Shown: piece after piece, positions 8,392-17,939 of the stretch
How positions within the stretch are numbered: position 1 is the stretch's first letter
Layout: each line of letters begins with the position of its first letter
Origin: 'Osedax' symbiont bacterium Rs2_46_30_T18
Lineage (GTDB): Bacteria; Pseudomonadota; Gammaproteobacteria; Pseudomonadales; Balneatricaceae
DNA length: 36,609 nt
Reading direction: 5' to 3'
Assembly: GCA_002163025.1 (NCBI GenBank)
Contig: MABF01000327.1
Span: 1 to 36,609, forward strand
Position numbers and translations under genes: made by a program
The notes under the pieces: model-generated
Told to the model about the DNA's origin: nothing
Database searches by the model: none
Seen by the model: the letters and a program-made list of their open reading frames with translations, nothing else

Positions 8392-8526
8392 ATGACATTG
8401 ACGCAGTTGCGCTATCGAGTAACGCTGGAATGGCAGACAGCTTTGCGTGTAACAGAGCCTCTGACCATCTGCTTGTTGTGCTCGCTTAATATACTGCGGA
8501 GAATCAATGATAATGTCTTGCGGTGA
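8392..8526 (+). pseudogene. Probable eroded 5' remnant of oxyR (or leader peptide)
   Basis: A 44-codon frame with a good ribosome site (AGGGAG, then ATG) begins MTLTQLRYRVTL. That is nearly the OxyR N-terminus as I know it (MTLTELRYIVTL). The following codons still align loosely (LRVTE against GRAAE), with one codon missing. Then similarity stops and the frame ends inside recG, overlapping its start by 20 bases. In Pseudomonas, oxyR lies directly upstream of recG, which supports a deletion remnant. The rest of the LysR DNA-binding and sensor regions is absent. Alternatively, it is now a translated leader coupled to recG. Confidence 0.6.
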
Positions 8527-10609
8527 TCACAAAGTCCCCTCGGTAAGTGTCCTCAAAGGAGTGGGCGCAGCTATGGTCAATAAGCTACAGCGCCTGGGAA
8601 TCTACAATTTACAGGACTTGCTGTTTCACTTGCCGATGCGCTATCAGGATCGCACTAGTGTCAAGGAAATTGGTTCTTTGCAGATTGGTGATGAGGCAGT
8701 CATCGAAGCAGAAGTTGTTAACAGCGAAATCAAGTTTTCCAAAAAGCGCACTATGTTGTGTCGTTTACACGACGGTAGTGGCAGTATCACATTACGATTT
8801 TTTCATTTCTCCGCCGCCCAGAAAAATAACTTAAAGGTGGGGAAATTACTGCGCTGTTTCGGCGAGGTAAGACCGGGCCCACATGGGCTGGAGATGGTGC
8901 ACCCGGAGTATAAAAGTATCGATGCCGCGGTAAACACTGCAATAGAGGAGTGTCTAACTCCGGTATACCCAATGACAGAGGGTTTGCAGCAAAACCGAGT
9001 TCGCTCCCTAATGGCTCAGGCGCTATTGTGGCTTGACTCCGGTGAGTTGGCAGAGCTGTTACCAAAAGAGCTGAGGGTACAGTGGTCACTGCCGCAGCTG
9101 CATAAATCACTGCAGTATCTGCATGCACCTCCACCCGAGGCGGACAGAGAGTTATTGGCTCTGGGGATGCATCCTGCACAGCGCAGGCTGGCCTTTGAGG
9201 AACTATTGGCACATCATTTAACGCTACTTAATTTAAGGCAGAAAATCCAGTGCGATGGCGGCCATGCGCTGAGCTCTCCTGGGGGTTCATGTGCCGCATT
9301 ACTGGAGCAACTTCCTTTCAGCCTGACCAATGCGCAAACAAGGGTGGGAGTGGAGGTTGCCTCTGATTTAAGTAAGGGGCTACCGATGCTCCGATTGATT
9401 CAGGGAGATGTCGGCTCTGGTAAAACCATAGTGGCAGCTTTTGCAGCAGTGCAAACTGTAGAGAATAATTTTCAGGCGGCCATCATGGCGCCAACTGAGA
9501 TTCTGGCGGAACAACATTATCTAAACTTTAAAAACTGGCTGGAGCCGCTACAGATAAAAGTAGGCATGATAACCGGCAAAATAAAAGGGAAAAAAAGAGT
9601 GTCTCAGCTAGAGGCACTCGCCAATGGCGAGACGCAGGTGATAGTGGGTACTCACGCACTTTTTCAGGAGGAAGTGCGTTTTTACAACTTGGGGCTGGCT
9701 GTAATTGATGAGCAGCATAGGTTTGGCGTGCACCAGCGATTGAGTTTGCGCGAAAAAGGACGTGACGGAGTGCGCTCGCCGCATCAGCTGATCATGACTG
9801 CTACTCCCATTCCGAGAACACTGACAATGAGTGCCTATGCCGATTTGGACTGCTCGATCATTGATGAGTTACCGCCCGGTAGGAAAGCGGTGCACACGGT
9901 GGTGATTAGCGATGAGCGCCGTGATGAAGTGATTGAGAGGGTCAGGTCTGCCTGTAGGGAAAAACGTCAGGTTTACTGGGTATGCACTTTGATAGAAGAG
10001 TCAGAGTTGCTGCAGTGTCAGGCAGCAGAAGTGACCGCCGAGCAGCTACGGCTACAGCTACCTGAGTTTAATATAGGACTAATTCACGGGCGCATGAAAT
10101 CGATTGAAAAACAGACTATCATGCAGCAGTTTAAAGGTGACCCAGAGAATACTGCGAAGATTGATTTGTTAGTGGCCACTACCGTTATAGAAGTAGGTGT
10201 AGATGTACCAAATGCCAGTGTCATGATCATTGAAAACCCGGAGCGATTAGGGCTGGCGCAATTGCATCAATTGCGCGGCAGAGTAGGGCGAGGCTCAGTT
10301 GAGAGTTTTTGTCTGTTGCTGTATCGTGCGCCGTTATCGAAAGTGGGCAAGAAGCGACTAAAGATAATGCGCGATACCAATGACGGCTTCTTAATTGCCG
10401 AAAAAGACTTGGAAATCCGCGGCCCCGGTGAAGTATTGGGCACACGCCAGACTGGCGAGATGCAATTTCGGATCGCAGACCTACAACGTGACGCAGACTT
10501 GTTAGAGCAAGTTCAGCAATTGGCAATGCAAGTGAATACTAACCAACAATTGGTTGAAGCTATCACCCGGCGTTGGTTGGGCCAAGGTGAAGAGTACGGG
10601 CACGTCTAA
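8507..10609 (+). CDS. recG: ATP-dependent DNA helicase RecG
   Basis: This 700-residue helicase remodels stalled forks, R-loops and Holliday junctions; E. coli RecG has 693 residues. The N-terminal wedge/OB domain includes FHLPMRYQDRT. The motor has Walker A GDVGSGKT (about 300-307), motif II DEQH (401-404), MTATPIPRT as motif III, and TVIEVGVDVPNA followed by QLRGRVGRG in the second RecA lobe. Two in-frame ATGs, at 8507 and 8513, are possible starts. Both lie inside the preceding oxyR-like frame, so translation may be coupled. No obvious ribosome site precedes either ATG, which also fits coupling. Confidence 0.98.
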   Translation: MIMSCGDHKVPSVSVLKGVGAAMVNKLQRLGIYNLQDLLFHLPMRYQDRTSVKEIGSLQIGDEAVIEAEVVNSEIKFSKKRTMLCRLHDGSGSITLRFFHFSAAQKNNLKVGKLLRCFGEVRPGPHGLEMVHPEYKSIDAAVNTAIEECLTPVYPMTEGLQQNRVRSLMAQALLWLDSGELAELLPKELRVQWSLPQLHKSLQYLHAPPPEADRELLALGMHPAQRRLAFEELLAHHLTLLNLRQKIQCDGGHALSSPGGSCAALLEQLPFSLTNAQTRVGVEVASDLSKGLPMLRLIQGDVGSGKTIVAAFAAVQTVENNFQAAIMAPTEILAEQHYLNFKNWLEPLQIKVGMITGKIKGKKRVSQLEALANGETQVIVGTHALFQEEVRFYNLGLAVIDEQHRFGVHQRLSLREKGRDGVRSPHQLIMTATPIPRTLTMSAYADLDCSIIDELPPGRKAVHTVVISDERRDEVIERVRSACREKRQVYWVCTLIEESELLQCQAAEVTAEQLRLQLPEFNIGLIHGRMKSIEKQTIMQQFKGDPENTAKIDLLVATTVIEVGVDVPNASVMIIENPERLGLAQLHQLRGRVGRGSVESFCLLLYRAPLSKVGKKRLKIMRDTNDGFLIAEKDLEIRGPGEVLGTRQTGEMQFRIADLQRDADLLEQVQQLAMQVNTNQQLVEAITRRWLGQGEEYGHV

Positions 10610-10700
10610 ATATATACTAACCGGCGCATATTGCAGCAACTTGAAAGCCCTTGTTGTCACCTGCCCGGTATTTATAACAGCATAGCCAGAGTAGAATATT

Positions 10701-11219
10701 TTGCAGATAACAGAGACAGATAAAGACATTATACGCCAACAAATTGGTCGTGAGCCTCAGGGCATAGTAGCGATCGCCGCCAGGGCGGAAAACACGGTGC
10801 CAGTTGTACTGCAAATGCGCAGCATAGTAGATGGCAAGCCATTTCCGACATTGTACTGGCTGTGCAGCAAGGATTTATCCAAGGCCATTGGCAGCATAGA
10901 AACTCAGGGCTGGGTCAAAGAGGTAGAGCAAAAAATTGCCACAGATGAACAGCTGAAATCCCAGTATCTCGCCAACCAACAGCAGTATGTCGACAAGCGG
11001 CTACAGCAAATGACAGTGGAAGATAGAGCGATTATTGAGCAGCGTGGTTTTAGTGAAATGTTTCAGCGCTATGGTATTGGCGGTATATCGCAGTGGGATA
11101 AAGTACGCTGTCTACATATGCAATATGCGCATCACTTAGTCGATGGCAATATTATCGGGGAGTTGCTAGATCAGCAATTTGAGCTGCATAAACTTTTAGT
11201 CAAAACCGATTTTCGTTAA
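10701..11219 (+). CDS. DUF501 family protein
   Basis: This 172-residue soluble protein belongs to the DUF501 group. The N-terminal half has GREPQGIVAIAARA and the conserved FPTLYWL segment. The C-terminal half has GIGGISQWDKVRCLHMQYAHHL, a family signature. There is no signal peptide or membrane segment. No biochemical function is established that I know of; in Actinobacteria DUF501 genes often sit beside exopolyphosphatase genes, which is not the case here. The start is a TTG at 10701 with a weak ribosome site. It follows recG by about 90 bases on the same strand and could be read from it. Confidence 0.8.
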   Translation: MQITETDKDIIRQQIGREPQGIVAIAARAENTVPVVLQMRSIVDGKPFPTLYWLCSKDLSKAIGSIETQGWVKEVEQKIATDEQLKSQYLANQQQYVDKRLQQMTVEDRAIIEQRGFSEMFQRYGIGGISQWDKVRCLHMQYAHHLVDGNIIGELLDQQFELHKLLVKTDFR

Positions 11220-11340
11220 TGATCACTACTGTATTAGTTGGTAAGTACTAACGATCAATTTTGTTGTCGGTATCACTGCCCCATAGCGCAGCAAGTACAA
11301 CAGTAACGATCACTAGTAGTTGCTAACTGTTCAACAGAAA

Positions 11341-11378
11341 CTCAGTGCGCGGACGCCAAAACACTGTCTGGCACTGAG
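11341..11378. repeat. Inverted repeat downstream of the ferredoxin gene
   Basis: CTCAGTGC (11341-11348) is repeated inverted as GCACTGAG (11371-11378), with a 22-base loop. It lies 15 bases beyond the ferredoxin stop codon, so it could stabilise or terminate that transcript. The long loop and lack of a T-run make termination uncertain. Confidence 0.35.
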
Positions 11379-11392
11379 GGATAAATCCAAAA

Positions 11393-11641
<249 letters not shown>

Positions 11642-11770
11642 CTACCTCATTGCTCACATGAGTGGCGCAATTCACTTTTAGCAGCACTGTCGGGTGATGC
11701 TATACAGGGTTCTAATATTTTAATACTAATTTGCTTAAAGTAGGCATTTATATGCCCTTGAATAAGAAAA

Positions 11771-12265
<495 letters not shown>

Positions 12266-12406
12266 TTAATTACACTGGGCGCTAAAAAACAATTCAAGCC
12301 ATTCGGCGCTTATATAGGTTAGCGGGGCAGCAAATGCTCTGCCCCTAGCTCGGCCTAGATAGCGAATATCTTTAGCACAACATTAATAGAATATTATCCG
12401 ATATGC

Positions 12407-12444
12407 AAAGCATATTAAACATGCTTTTTAGATCAAAATGATCT
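12407..12444. repeat. Two adjacent small palindromes
   Basis: AAAGCAT (12407-12413) pairs with ATGCTTT (12421-12427) around a 7-base loop and is followed by two more T residues. Three bases further is AGATCAAAATGATCT (12430-12444), a 6-3-6 palindrome. They may be operators or a weak terminator; the sequence alone does not decide. Confidence 0.3.
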
Positions 12445-12610
12445 ATGCAAATACCGTCATAAATGAGTTAGCAGATTATATACATAATTGGTTTAGTTTT
12501 CGCAGAAATGCGCTGTTTGATTACTGATCTTTACTAAATACTCTATTAAGAGTCGCAATATCAACGCCGTAGCCAGTCAGTTTTGATTAACCGAGTATCT
12601 AAATCGTTAT

Positions 12611-12629
12611 TGTAATGATATTCGTTATC
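12611..12629 (+). promoter_or_regulatory. Fur box upstream of the imelysin cluster
   Basis: TGTAATGATATTCGTTATC matches the classical Fur consensus GATAATGATAATCATTATC at 15 of 19 positions. Its flank also forms AATGATA / TTATCATT symmetry. It lies about 60 bases before the first imelysin ATG, where it could cover the promoter. This implies repression when iron is sufficient. Confidence 0.75.
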
Positions 12630-12690
12630 ATTTATGATTGCGCCTTGTTTTACAATAACGTCTTTAACTAAAAAAACACGGAGTTAATTC

Positions 12691-13959
12691 ATGAAATCTT
12701 TTTCGGCACTTGCTTTGTCTGTTGCTATCGCAATGACATCTGCAGCACAAGCAGCAACACCTGCTGCGGCGGTTATCAAGCATTATGGCGATATCGCACA
12801 GGCAACTTTTGAAGATTCTTTAAAAACGGCCAGAGATCTAGAAGTAAACATTGCCGCATTTTTAGATAATCCTACAGAAGCCACTATGCAATCGGCTAAA
12901 AATTCTTGGATTGCTGCACGTGTTCCCTACCAGCAAACAGAAGCTTACCGTTTTGGTAATGCAATTGTTGACGAATGGGAGGGGAGAGTTAATGCCTGGC
13001 CGCTTGATGAAGGGTTGATTGACTATGTAGACTCAAGCTATGGTGCCGAGTCAGATGAAAATCCTTTTTACGCCGCTAACGTTATCGCTAACAAGTCGCT
13101 TTCTATCGCAGGCGTCAAAATTGATGCATCTAAGATTACACCTCAGCTGCTTGGTGAGAAGTTACAAGAGATCGATGAAGTTGAATCAAACGTAGCGACC
13201 GGCTATCACGCGATCGAATTTTTGCTTTGGGGCCAGGATTTGAATGGCACTGACCAAGGCGCGGGCAACCGAGCGGCTACCGATTACAGCTTAACAGATT
13301 GCACAAATGGCAACTGTGATCGTCGTCGTGATTACCTGAACGCGGCTACAGCGTTACTGGTTACCGATTTGCAAGAGATGGCAACTAACTGGCAGCCGAA
13401 CGGCGCTGCTCGTGTAGAACTTGCCGCTAAAGGCGAGAGGGGAGGATTGGCAACTATTCTTACCGGCATGGGCAGCTTGTCCTATGGAGAACTAGCAGGT
13501 GAGCGCATTAAGCTTGGGCTTATCGTTCACGATCCGGAAGAAGAGCATGATTGCTTCTCAGACAATACACACTTTTCGCATTTCTATGATGCAATGAGCA
13601 TAAAGAATGTATACACAGGTGAATACCGCCGTGTTGATGGTACTTTGCTAAAAGGACCTAGCCTTTCTGCATTGGTGGCCGCTGCCGATTCTGCTGTAGA
13701 TAGCAAGTTGAACTCACAGCTAAACGCCACTCAAGACTATATGCAGGTTATGGTTGACCAAGCACAAAAAGGCAACACTTTTGACGTGCTGATTGGCTCT
13801 GGAAACACTGCAGGCAACGCTATCGTTCAAGATGTAGTGGATGCTTTAACTGATCAGACCAAGACTATTGAAGCGGCAATCAATGTACTTAAGCTAAGTG
13901 ACATTGAGCTTGAAGGTTCTGACAGTTTAGATGATCCGGCTAGCATCACCGCTGGATAA
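12691..13959 (+). CDS. Imelysin-family periplasmic/outer-membrane protein (IrpA/IcmP-like)
   Basis: This 422-residue exported protein has a signal peptide (MKSFSALALSVAIAMTSAAQA) and an imelysin (M75) fold. The hallmark GxHxxE is GYHAIEFLLWG, with His173 and Glu176. A second conserved area, GERGGLATILTGMGSLSYGELAGERI, lies in the middle. Relatives include Pseudomonas IcmP (PA4370) and cyanobacterial IrpA, which are iron-regulated; whether they are proteases or metal-binding proteins is debated. A Fur box precedes it and a strong terminator follows, so it may be expressed more than the three downstream cluster genes. The ATG follows a GGAG ribosome site. Confidence 0.92.
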   Translation: MKSFSALALSVAIAMTSAAQAATPAAAVIKHYGDIAQATFEDSLKTARDLEVNIAAFLDNPTEATMQSAKNSWIAARVPYQQTEAYRFGNAIVDEWEGRVNAWPLDEGLIDYVDSSYGAESDENPFYAANVIANKSLSIAGVKIDASKITPQLLGEKLQEIDEVESNVATGYHAIEFLLWGQDLNGTDQGAGNRAATDYSLTDCTNGNCDRRRDYLNAATALLVTDLQEMATNWQPNGAARVELAAKGERGGLATILTGMGSLSYGELAGERIKLGLIVHDPEEEHDCFSDNTHFSHFYDAMSIKNVYTGEYRRVDGTLLKGPSLSALVAAADSAVDSKLNSQLNATQDYMQVMVDQAQKGNTFDVLIGSGNTAGNAIVQDVVDALTDQTKTIEAAINVLKLSDIELEGSDSLDDPASITAG

Positions 13960-13987
13960 TAGTTGGCCTGAGTGACTGTTTGAAGTT

Positions 13988-14020
13988 AAAAGCCTGTCGA
14001 GTTTCTCGGCGGGCTTTTTT
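13988..14020 (+). terminator. Intrinsic terminator after the first imelysin gene
   Basis: A 14-bp stem, AAAAGCCTGTCGAG against CTCGGCGGGCTTTT with two G-U pairs, has loop TTT and a run of six T residues at 14015-14020. It lies about 28 bases after the imelysin stop. It would cut or reduce read-through into the di-heme gene. Confidence 0.9.
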
Positions 14021-14165
14021 GCTTTGAGGGCAGTTGTGAGTGGCGGGGCCATGTCTGCCACTCAATAGTGCTCGGTGGAGCTTGTCAATAAGTCTTCAAT
14101 AGCACTCTTTAATCCACTGATATCGCTAATTAGTTAATAATATCATCCGTTTAATAGGTTAAAAC

Positions 14166-15632
14166 TTGCATCATTATCTTTTTTCTCTAATATTCTTCGC
14201 TGCCCTTTTAGGTGCTGTTAATACTGTGGCTGCAGTACCAGAGGCAGCCACGGATTTTTCCCGCGCACAGCTTTATGAGCATTTACCAGGAGGAGCAGGC
14301 AGCAGTGGCAAACGCGGTAAGAACGCTTTTCTACAGCCCGCCGCCAATTTGTCATTCGCGAATAAGCTGGATTTTAAAATTGGCGAAAGTATCTTTGCCA
14401 AATTTTGGGTATTTTCACCCTCCTCTACCCAGGCAAGTGATGGTCTGGGCCCTCTGCACAATGCGCGCTCTTGTATGGGCTGTCATATTCGCGGTGGACG
14501 GGGCCATGTGCCCGAGGGGAACTGGCCGATAGATAACGCTATTTCGATGTTGATGCGCCTGAGTATTGAGCCGCAAAATGAGCAACAGCGAGCGCTGCTG
14601 GCCAGTGGCGAAGTACCTTTCATTGCCGAGCCGACCTACGGTGCGCAGTTACAGGACTTTGCCTTGCAGGGGATGCCGGCCGAGGGGCGAATCAGTATCA
14701 GTTATACAGAGCAGCCGCTAACCTTGGCCGATGGTACTTTGGTGTCACTGCGTATGCCAAGCTACAGTCTGGCAGATTTGAACTATGGGCCACTGCATCC
14801 AGACACTAAATTCTCGGTAAGAATTGCTAACCCTATGCTTGGTTTGGGTTTGTTAGAGGCGATCAGTGAACGGGATATTATGTCTCTGGCAGAGGCGCAA
14901 GAGCGCAGTGCAGAAGGTATTTCCGGTCGGCCCAACAGAGTATGGGAGCACAGTAGTCAGTCGATAGTGTTAGGCCGATTTGGCTGGAAAGCGGGAAGCC
15001 CTAGTCTCAACCAGCAAAATAGCGCCGCCTTCGCCACGGATATGGGTTTATCAACACCGTTGTTTAAGGATGCCTATCAGGGCGACTGTACAGTGGCGCA
15101 ACAGCAGTGCCTGCAAGCTGCGGATGGCCGCTCGGCGCATTTAGGAGGCCTGGAAGTGGCGCAGCAGATGTCGCAGATGCTGGATTTGTTTGTCCGCAAT
15201 ATCGCGGTACCTAAGCGCCGAAATGTTGCAGATTCTCAAGTATTAGCCGGGAAAAAAGTATTTTACGACAGTGGTTGCGCCGGTTGTCATCAGCCGAGCT
15301 TTATCACTGAGCAAGATGCCGCTGACGAGCAGGCAGGCCAGTTGATATGGCCTTACACAGATCTATTGCTTCACGATATGGGCGAGGGCTTAGCTGATCA
15401 TCGCCCGGAGTTTCTAGCCAACGGCTCGGAGTGGCGCACCGCCCCTCTCTGGGGTATAGGAGCTACCGCGGCGGTCTCCTCAAAAACTGAATTTTTACAC
15501 GATGGCCGGGCGCGCAACTTGTTGGAGGCAATTCTCTGGCACGGGGGGGAAGCAGCTCAGAGCCGAGACAAAATCATTAACATCGATGGCAGCCAAAGGG
15601 CTGCGCTTTTGGCCTTCTTGGAGTCTTTATAA
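14166..15632 (+). CDS. Di-heme c-type cytochrome, 'thiol oxidoreductase' family
   Basis: This 488-residue exported protein has a hydrophobic signal segment near residues 4-23 and two c-type heme sites: CMGCH at 103-107 and CAGCH at 371-375. It belongs to the group annotated as di-heme 'thiol oxidoreductase' (Pseudomonas PA4371-like, as I recall), distantly like di-heme peroxidases. The true substrate is not established. Its place between two imelysin genes suggests a periplasmic redox step in iron handling, perhaps ferrous/ferric conversion; that is inference. The start is a TTG at 14166 that gives a good signal peptide. Its stop overlaps the next ATG (TAATG), implying translational coupling. 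Confidence 0.88.
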   Translation: MHHYLFSLIFFAALLGAVNTVAAVPEAATDFSRAQLYEHLPGGAGSSGKRGKNAFLQPAANLSFANKLDFKIGESIFAKFWVFSPSSTQASDGLGPLHNARSCMGCHIRGGRGHVPEGNWPIDNAISMLMRLSIEPQNEQQRALLASGEVPFIAEPTYGAQLQDFALQGMPAEGRISISYTEQPLTLADGTLVSLRMPSYSLADLNYGPLHPDTKFSVRIANPMLGLGLLEAISERDIMSLAEAQERSAEGISGRPNRVWEHSSQSIVLGRFGWKAGSPSLNQQNSAAFATDMGLSTPLFKDAYQGDCTVAQQQCLQAADGRSAHLGGLEVAQQMSQMLDLFVRNIAVPKRRNVADSQVLAGKKVFYDSGCAGCHQPSFITEQDAADEQAGQLIWPYTDLLLHDMGEGLADHRPEFLANGSEWRTAPLWGIGATAAVSSKTEFLHDGRARNLLEAILWHGGEAAQSRDKIINIDGSQRAALLAFLESL

Positions 15633-16735
15633 TGAACACTGCGTTATCGATCAAAACAGCGGCCAGTGCTGCCGCGCTCAGTCTGTTGTTGCCAGCTAAT
15701 CTCTATGCTCAGGGGCCTAGTTTAGAGCGTTGGCAAGCGTTTAATCAGTCTGCGATTGCAGAGCACATTACACCTAAGTACCGCCAGCTGGCCAGTCAGT
15801 CGTCGCTACTGGTTCGGAGCATTAACAAATTCTGTGCTCAGCGCTCGGATGTGTCTTTGGGAAATGCAAAAGCACAGTTTAAACAGACGCAGCAGGCGTG
15901 GCAGCAAATACAGCACATTCAGTTCGGACCGGTGACCATGTTGATGCGCAACTTCAGTTTGCAGTATTGGCCAGATAAAAAAAACCTCGGCGGGAGACAG
16001 CTAAATACATTGCTTAAAAAGGCTATGGTCTCGTCTACACAACCGAGTTACGACAATGATTTCTTTGCTAAAGCTTCCGTCGCTGTTAAAGGCTATCCGG
16101 CGCTAGAACGGATGTTATTTGACCAAAAATTGCTAGTGCAATTGCACAGTAATGCAAGTTACTGCCCTCTGATGCAAGCTATTGCCAGTCACATTGGCGA
16201 GAATACTGCCGCTATTGTTAGCGAGTGGCAGCTGGAGTTAGCAAACTACCGGGAGTACGGGGAAGACAGTAGTTACCAATCCTCCATGGAAGCTGCCACT
16301 GAAATTTTAAAAGCTTTAGTAGAGCCCGTCGAAGGGATCAGCGATGCAAAAATAGCAGTGCCACTAGGTCGGCAGCTGCAGAAAATGCGCTGGCGTAAAA
16401 GCGAGTCCTGGCGCAGTGCTCAATCGATTGAGAATCTGCGCAGCAATGTTACCTCACTACAGCATTTATACTCGGGGATAGGAGCTGACAGTGCCAAGGC
16501 GCTGTTAATTGAAAGCGGAGCAGCCGAGCTGGCGGAGACAATCGATCAGCAGTTTTCGGCGTTAGCGCTGCAGTTACGGGCCGTTACTGAGCCGAACGAT
16601 ATGCAATATCAACAACAGCAGTTTGATCAATTGGCGCAAGTTCAGCAGCAACTCAAACGTCTGGGTGATAGTTTACTGGCAGCTATGAAGCCGCTGCAGA
16701 TTAACTTAGGCTTTAACCGCAGGGACGGAGATTGA
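15632..16735 (+). CDS. Second imelysin-like exported protein, HxxE motif altered
   Basis: This 367-residue protein has a signal peptide (MNTALSIKTAASAAALSLLL, cut near YAQ) and an imelysin-like helical fold. At the position of the GxHxxE motif it reads GYPALERML, so the histidine is replaced by proline while glutamate is kept. The first imelysin in the cluster has the intact motif. The change probably alters or removes metal binding there. It starts one base into the stop of the di-heme gene and is followed after about 58 bases by the DUF1513 gene, giving one transcription unit. It may form a periplasmic partnership with the cytochrome. Confidence 0.85.
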   Translation: MNTALSIKTAASAAALSLLLPANLYAQGPSLERWQAFNQSAIAEHITPKYRQLASQSSLLVRSINKFCAQRSDVSLGNAKAQFKQTQQAWQQIQHIQFGPVTMLMRNFSLQYWPDKKNLGGRQLNTLLKKAMVSSTQPSYDNDFFAKASVAVKGYPALERMLFDQKLLVQLHSNASYCPLMQAIASHIGENTAAIVSEWQLELANYREYGEDSSYQSSMEAATEILKALVEPVEGISDAKIAVPLGRQLQKMRWRKSESWRSAQSIENLRSNVTSLQHLYSGIGADSAKALLIESGAAELAETIDQQFSALALQLRAVTEPNDMQYQQQQFDQLAQVQQQLKRLGDSLLAAMKPLQINLGFNRRDGD

Positions 16736-16793
16736 GTGGTGTGCTACTCAAGTGTCCCGCACAGTTAAACTGGCCAATTTGGAGTGATAACCG

Positions 16794-17885
16794 TTGCGAC
16801 GCAGACAATTTAATAGTTATTTAGGCACTTTGTTGCTCAGTGCACTGTTGCCAAAATTAGGCCATGCCAGTGTCGATCAATACTACGCATCGGCCAGTGT
16901 CGATGGCAGTGGTCAACACTGGCTGGTGGTATTTAATCAGTTAGCGGTGGAGAAGCTGCGCTATCCTCTGCCAGGGCGAGCGCATCAGGTGATCAAACAT
17001 CCGACCCAGGACTGGCTGTTAGTGGTTGCTCGGCGTCCCGGGGAGTATTTGTTGCTGATTGATATTCAAAGCGGGGAAAAGATTGTGCAGCTGTCGCCCC
17101 GGGCCGGGCAGCACTTTTGTGGACACCTGCAAATCAGTGCTGACGGACGCTATTTATATACCACAGAAAATCTCAGTGCCAGCAGTGCAGGTTTGATTGC
17201 GGTGCGTGAATTAGCGGGTGGCTACGCTACAGTGGCGCAATTTTCCAGTGGCGGGATAGGTCCGCATCAGCTCAAATTGAGTAGCGCCGGTCAGCAGCTA
17301 ATCGTGGCCAACGGCGGTATTCATACTCGCGATAGAGTGAAGCTAAACCTGCAGCAGATGCGACCTAGTTTGGCCTACATTGATTTAACCAGTGGACAGA
17401 TCGAACAGCAGTTAGTGCTGGATCAGCAGTACTCGCAATTGAGTATCCGCCATATAGATGTCAGCGGGGATGACTCTGTCTTAATTGCCATGCAGTATCA
17501 GGGAGAGCGTACCGCAAGGGTGCCGCTGGTGGCGACCCATAGTCAAACAGACTCGCTGAGGTTCCTGGAAATTCCCGATATGGAATACTATCAACTCAAG
17601 CATTACTGTGGCAGCGCCTGCTTTGATCGCACCGGTAAGACAGTGGCTGTCTCTGCGCCCAAAGGCGATAAAATACTGTTTTGGGATTTCCATGAGAGGC
17701 GATACTTAGGCAGTGTAAAAGTGCGTGATGGTTGCGGGTTGGCACCGGGGCATGAAGCTAACAGCTTTGTTGTCAGCAGTGGGCGGGGGCGGGTCTATCA
17801 AATAAACCCGCACAGCCAGAAAAAATCGCAATTTCTAAGCAGTAAAACTGTGCAGTGGGACAATCATTTAGCCCGCCTGAACTAA
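16794..17885 (+). CDS. DUF1513 family protein with Tat signal
   Basis: This 363-residue protein begins MRRRQFNSYLGTLLLSALL, a twin-arginine signal (RRxF, then a hydrophobic run), so it is probably exported folded. The rest resembles a beta-propeller: repeated blade-like segments such as HFCGHLQISADGRYLYTTEN, GIGPHQLKLSSAGQQLIVANGG, RHIDVSGDDSVLIAM and HEANSFVVSSGRG. DUF1513 proteins regularly accompany imelysins and the di-heme protein in Pseudomonas. The start is a TTG with GGAG nine bases upstream. Function is unknown; a propeller scaffold or metal-cofactor role in iron handling is inference. It converges on znuA. Confidence 0.85.
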   Translation: MRRRQFNSYLGTLLLSALLPKLGHASVDQYYASASVDGSGQHWLVVFNQLAVEKLRYPLPGRAHQVIKHPTQDWLLVVARRPGEYLLLIDIQSGEKIVQLSPRAGQHFCGHLQISADGRYLYTTENLSASSAGLIAVRELAGGYATVAQFSSGGIGPHQLKLSSAGQQLIVANGGIHTRDRVKLNLQQMRPSLAYIDLTSGQIEQQLVLDQQYSQLSIRHIDVSGDDSVLIAMQYQGERTARVPLVATHSQTDSLRFLEIPDMEYYQLKHYCGSACFDRTGKTVAVSAPKGDKILFWDFHERRYLGSVKVRDGCGLAPGHEANSFVVSSGRGRVYQINPHSQKKSQFLSSKTVQWDNHLARLN

Positions 17886-17939
17886 CATTGCAGCAGCGTG
17901 ATGTTGTGTTGCTTTAATCAGGCTAGACAGCGCTGCGCA

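Noticed and set aside
14128-14150. Second Fur box before the di-heme gene
   Set aside because: The A/T-rich TTAATAATATCAT stretch matches the Fur consensus poorly compared with the site at 12611-12629.
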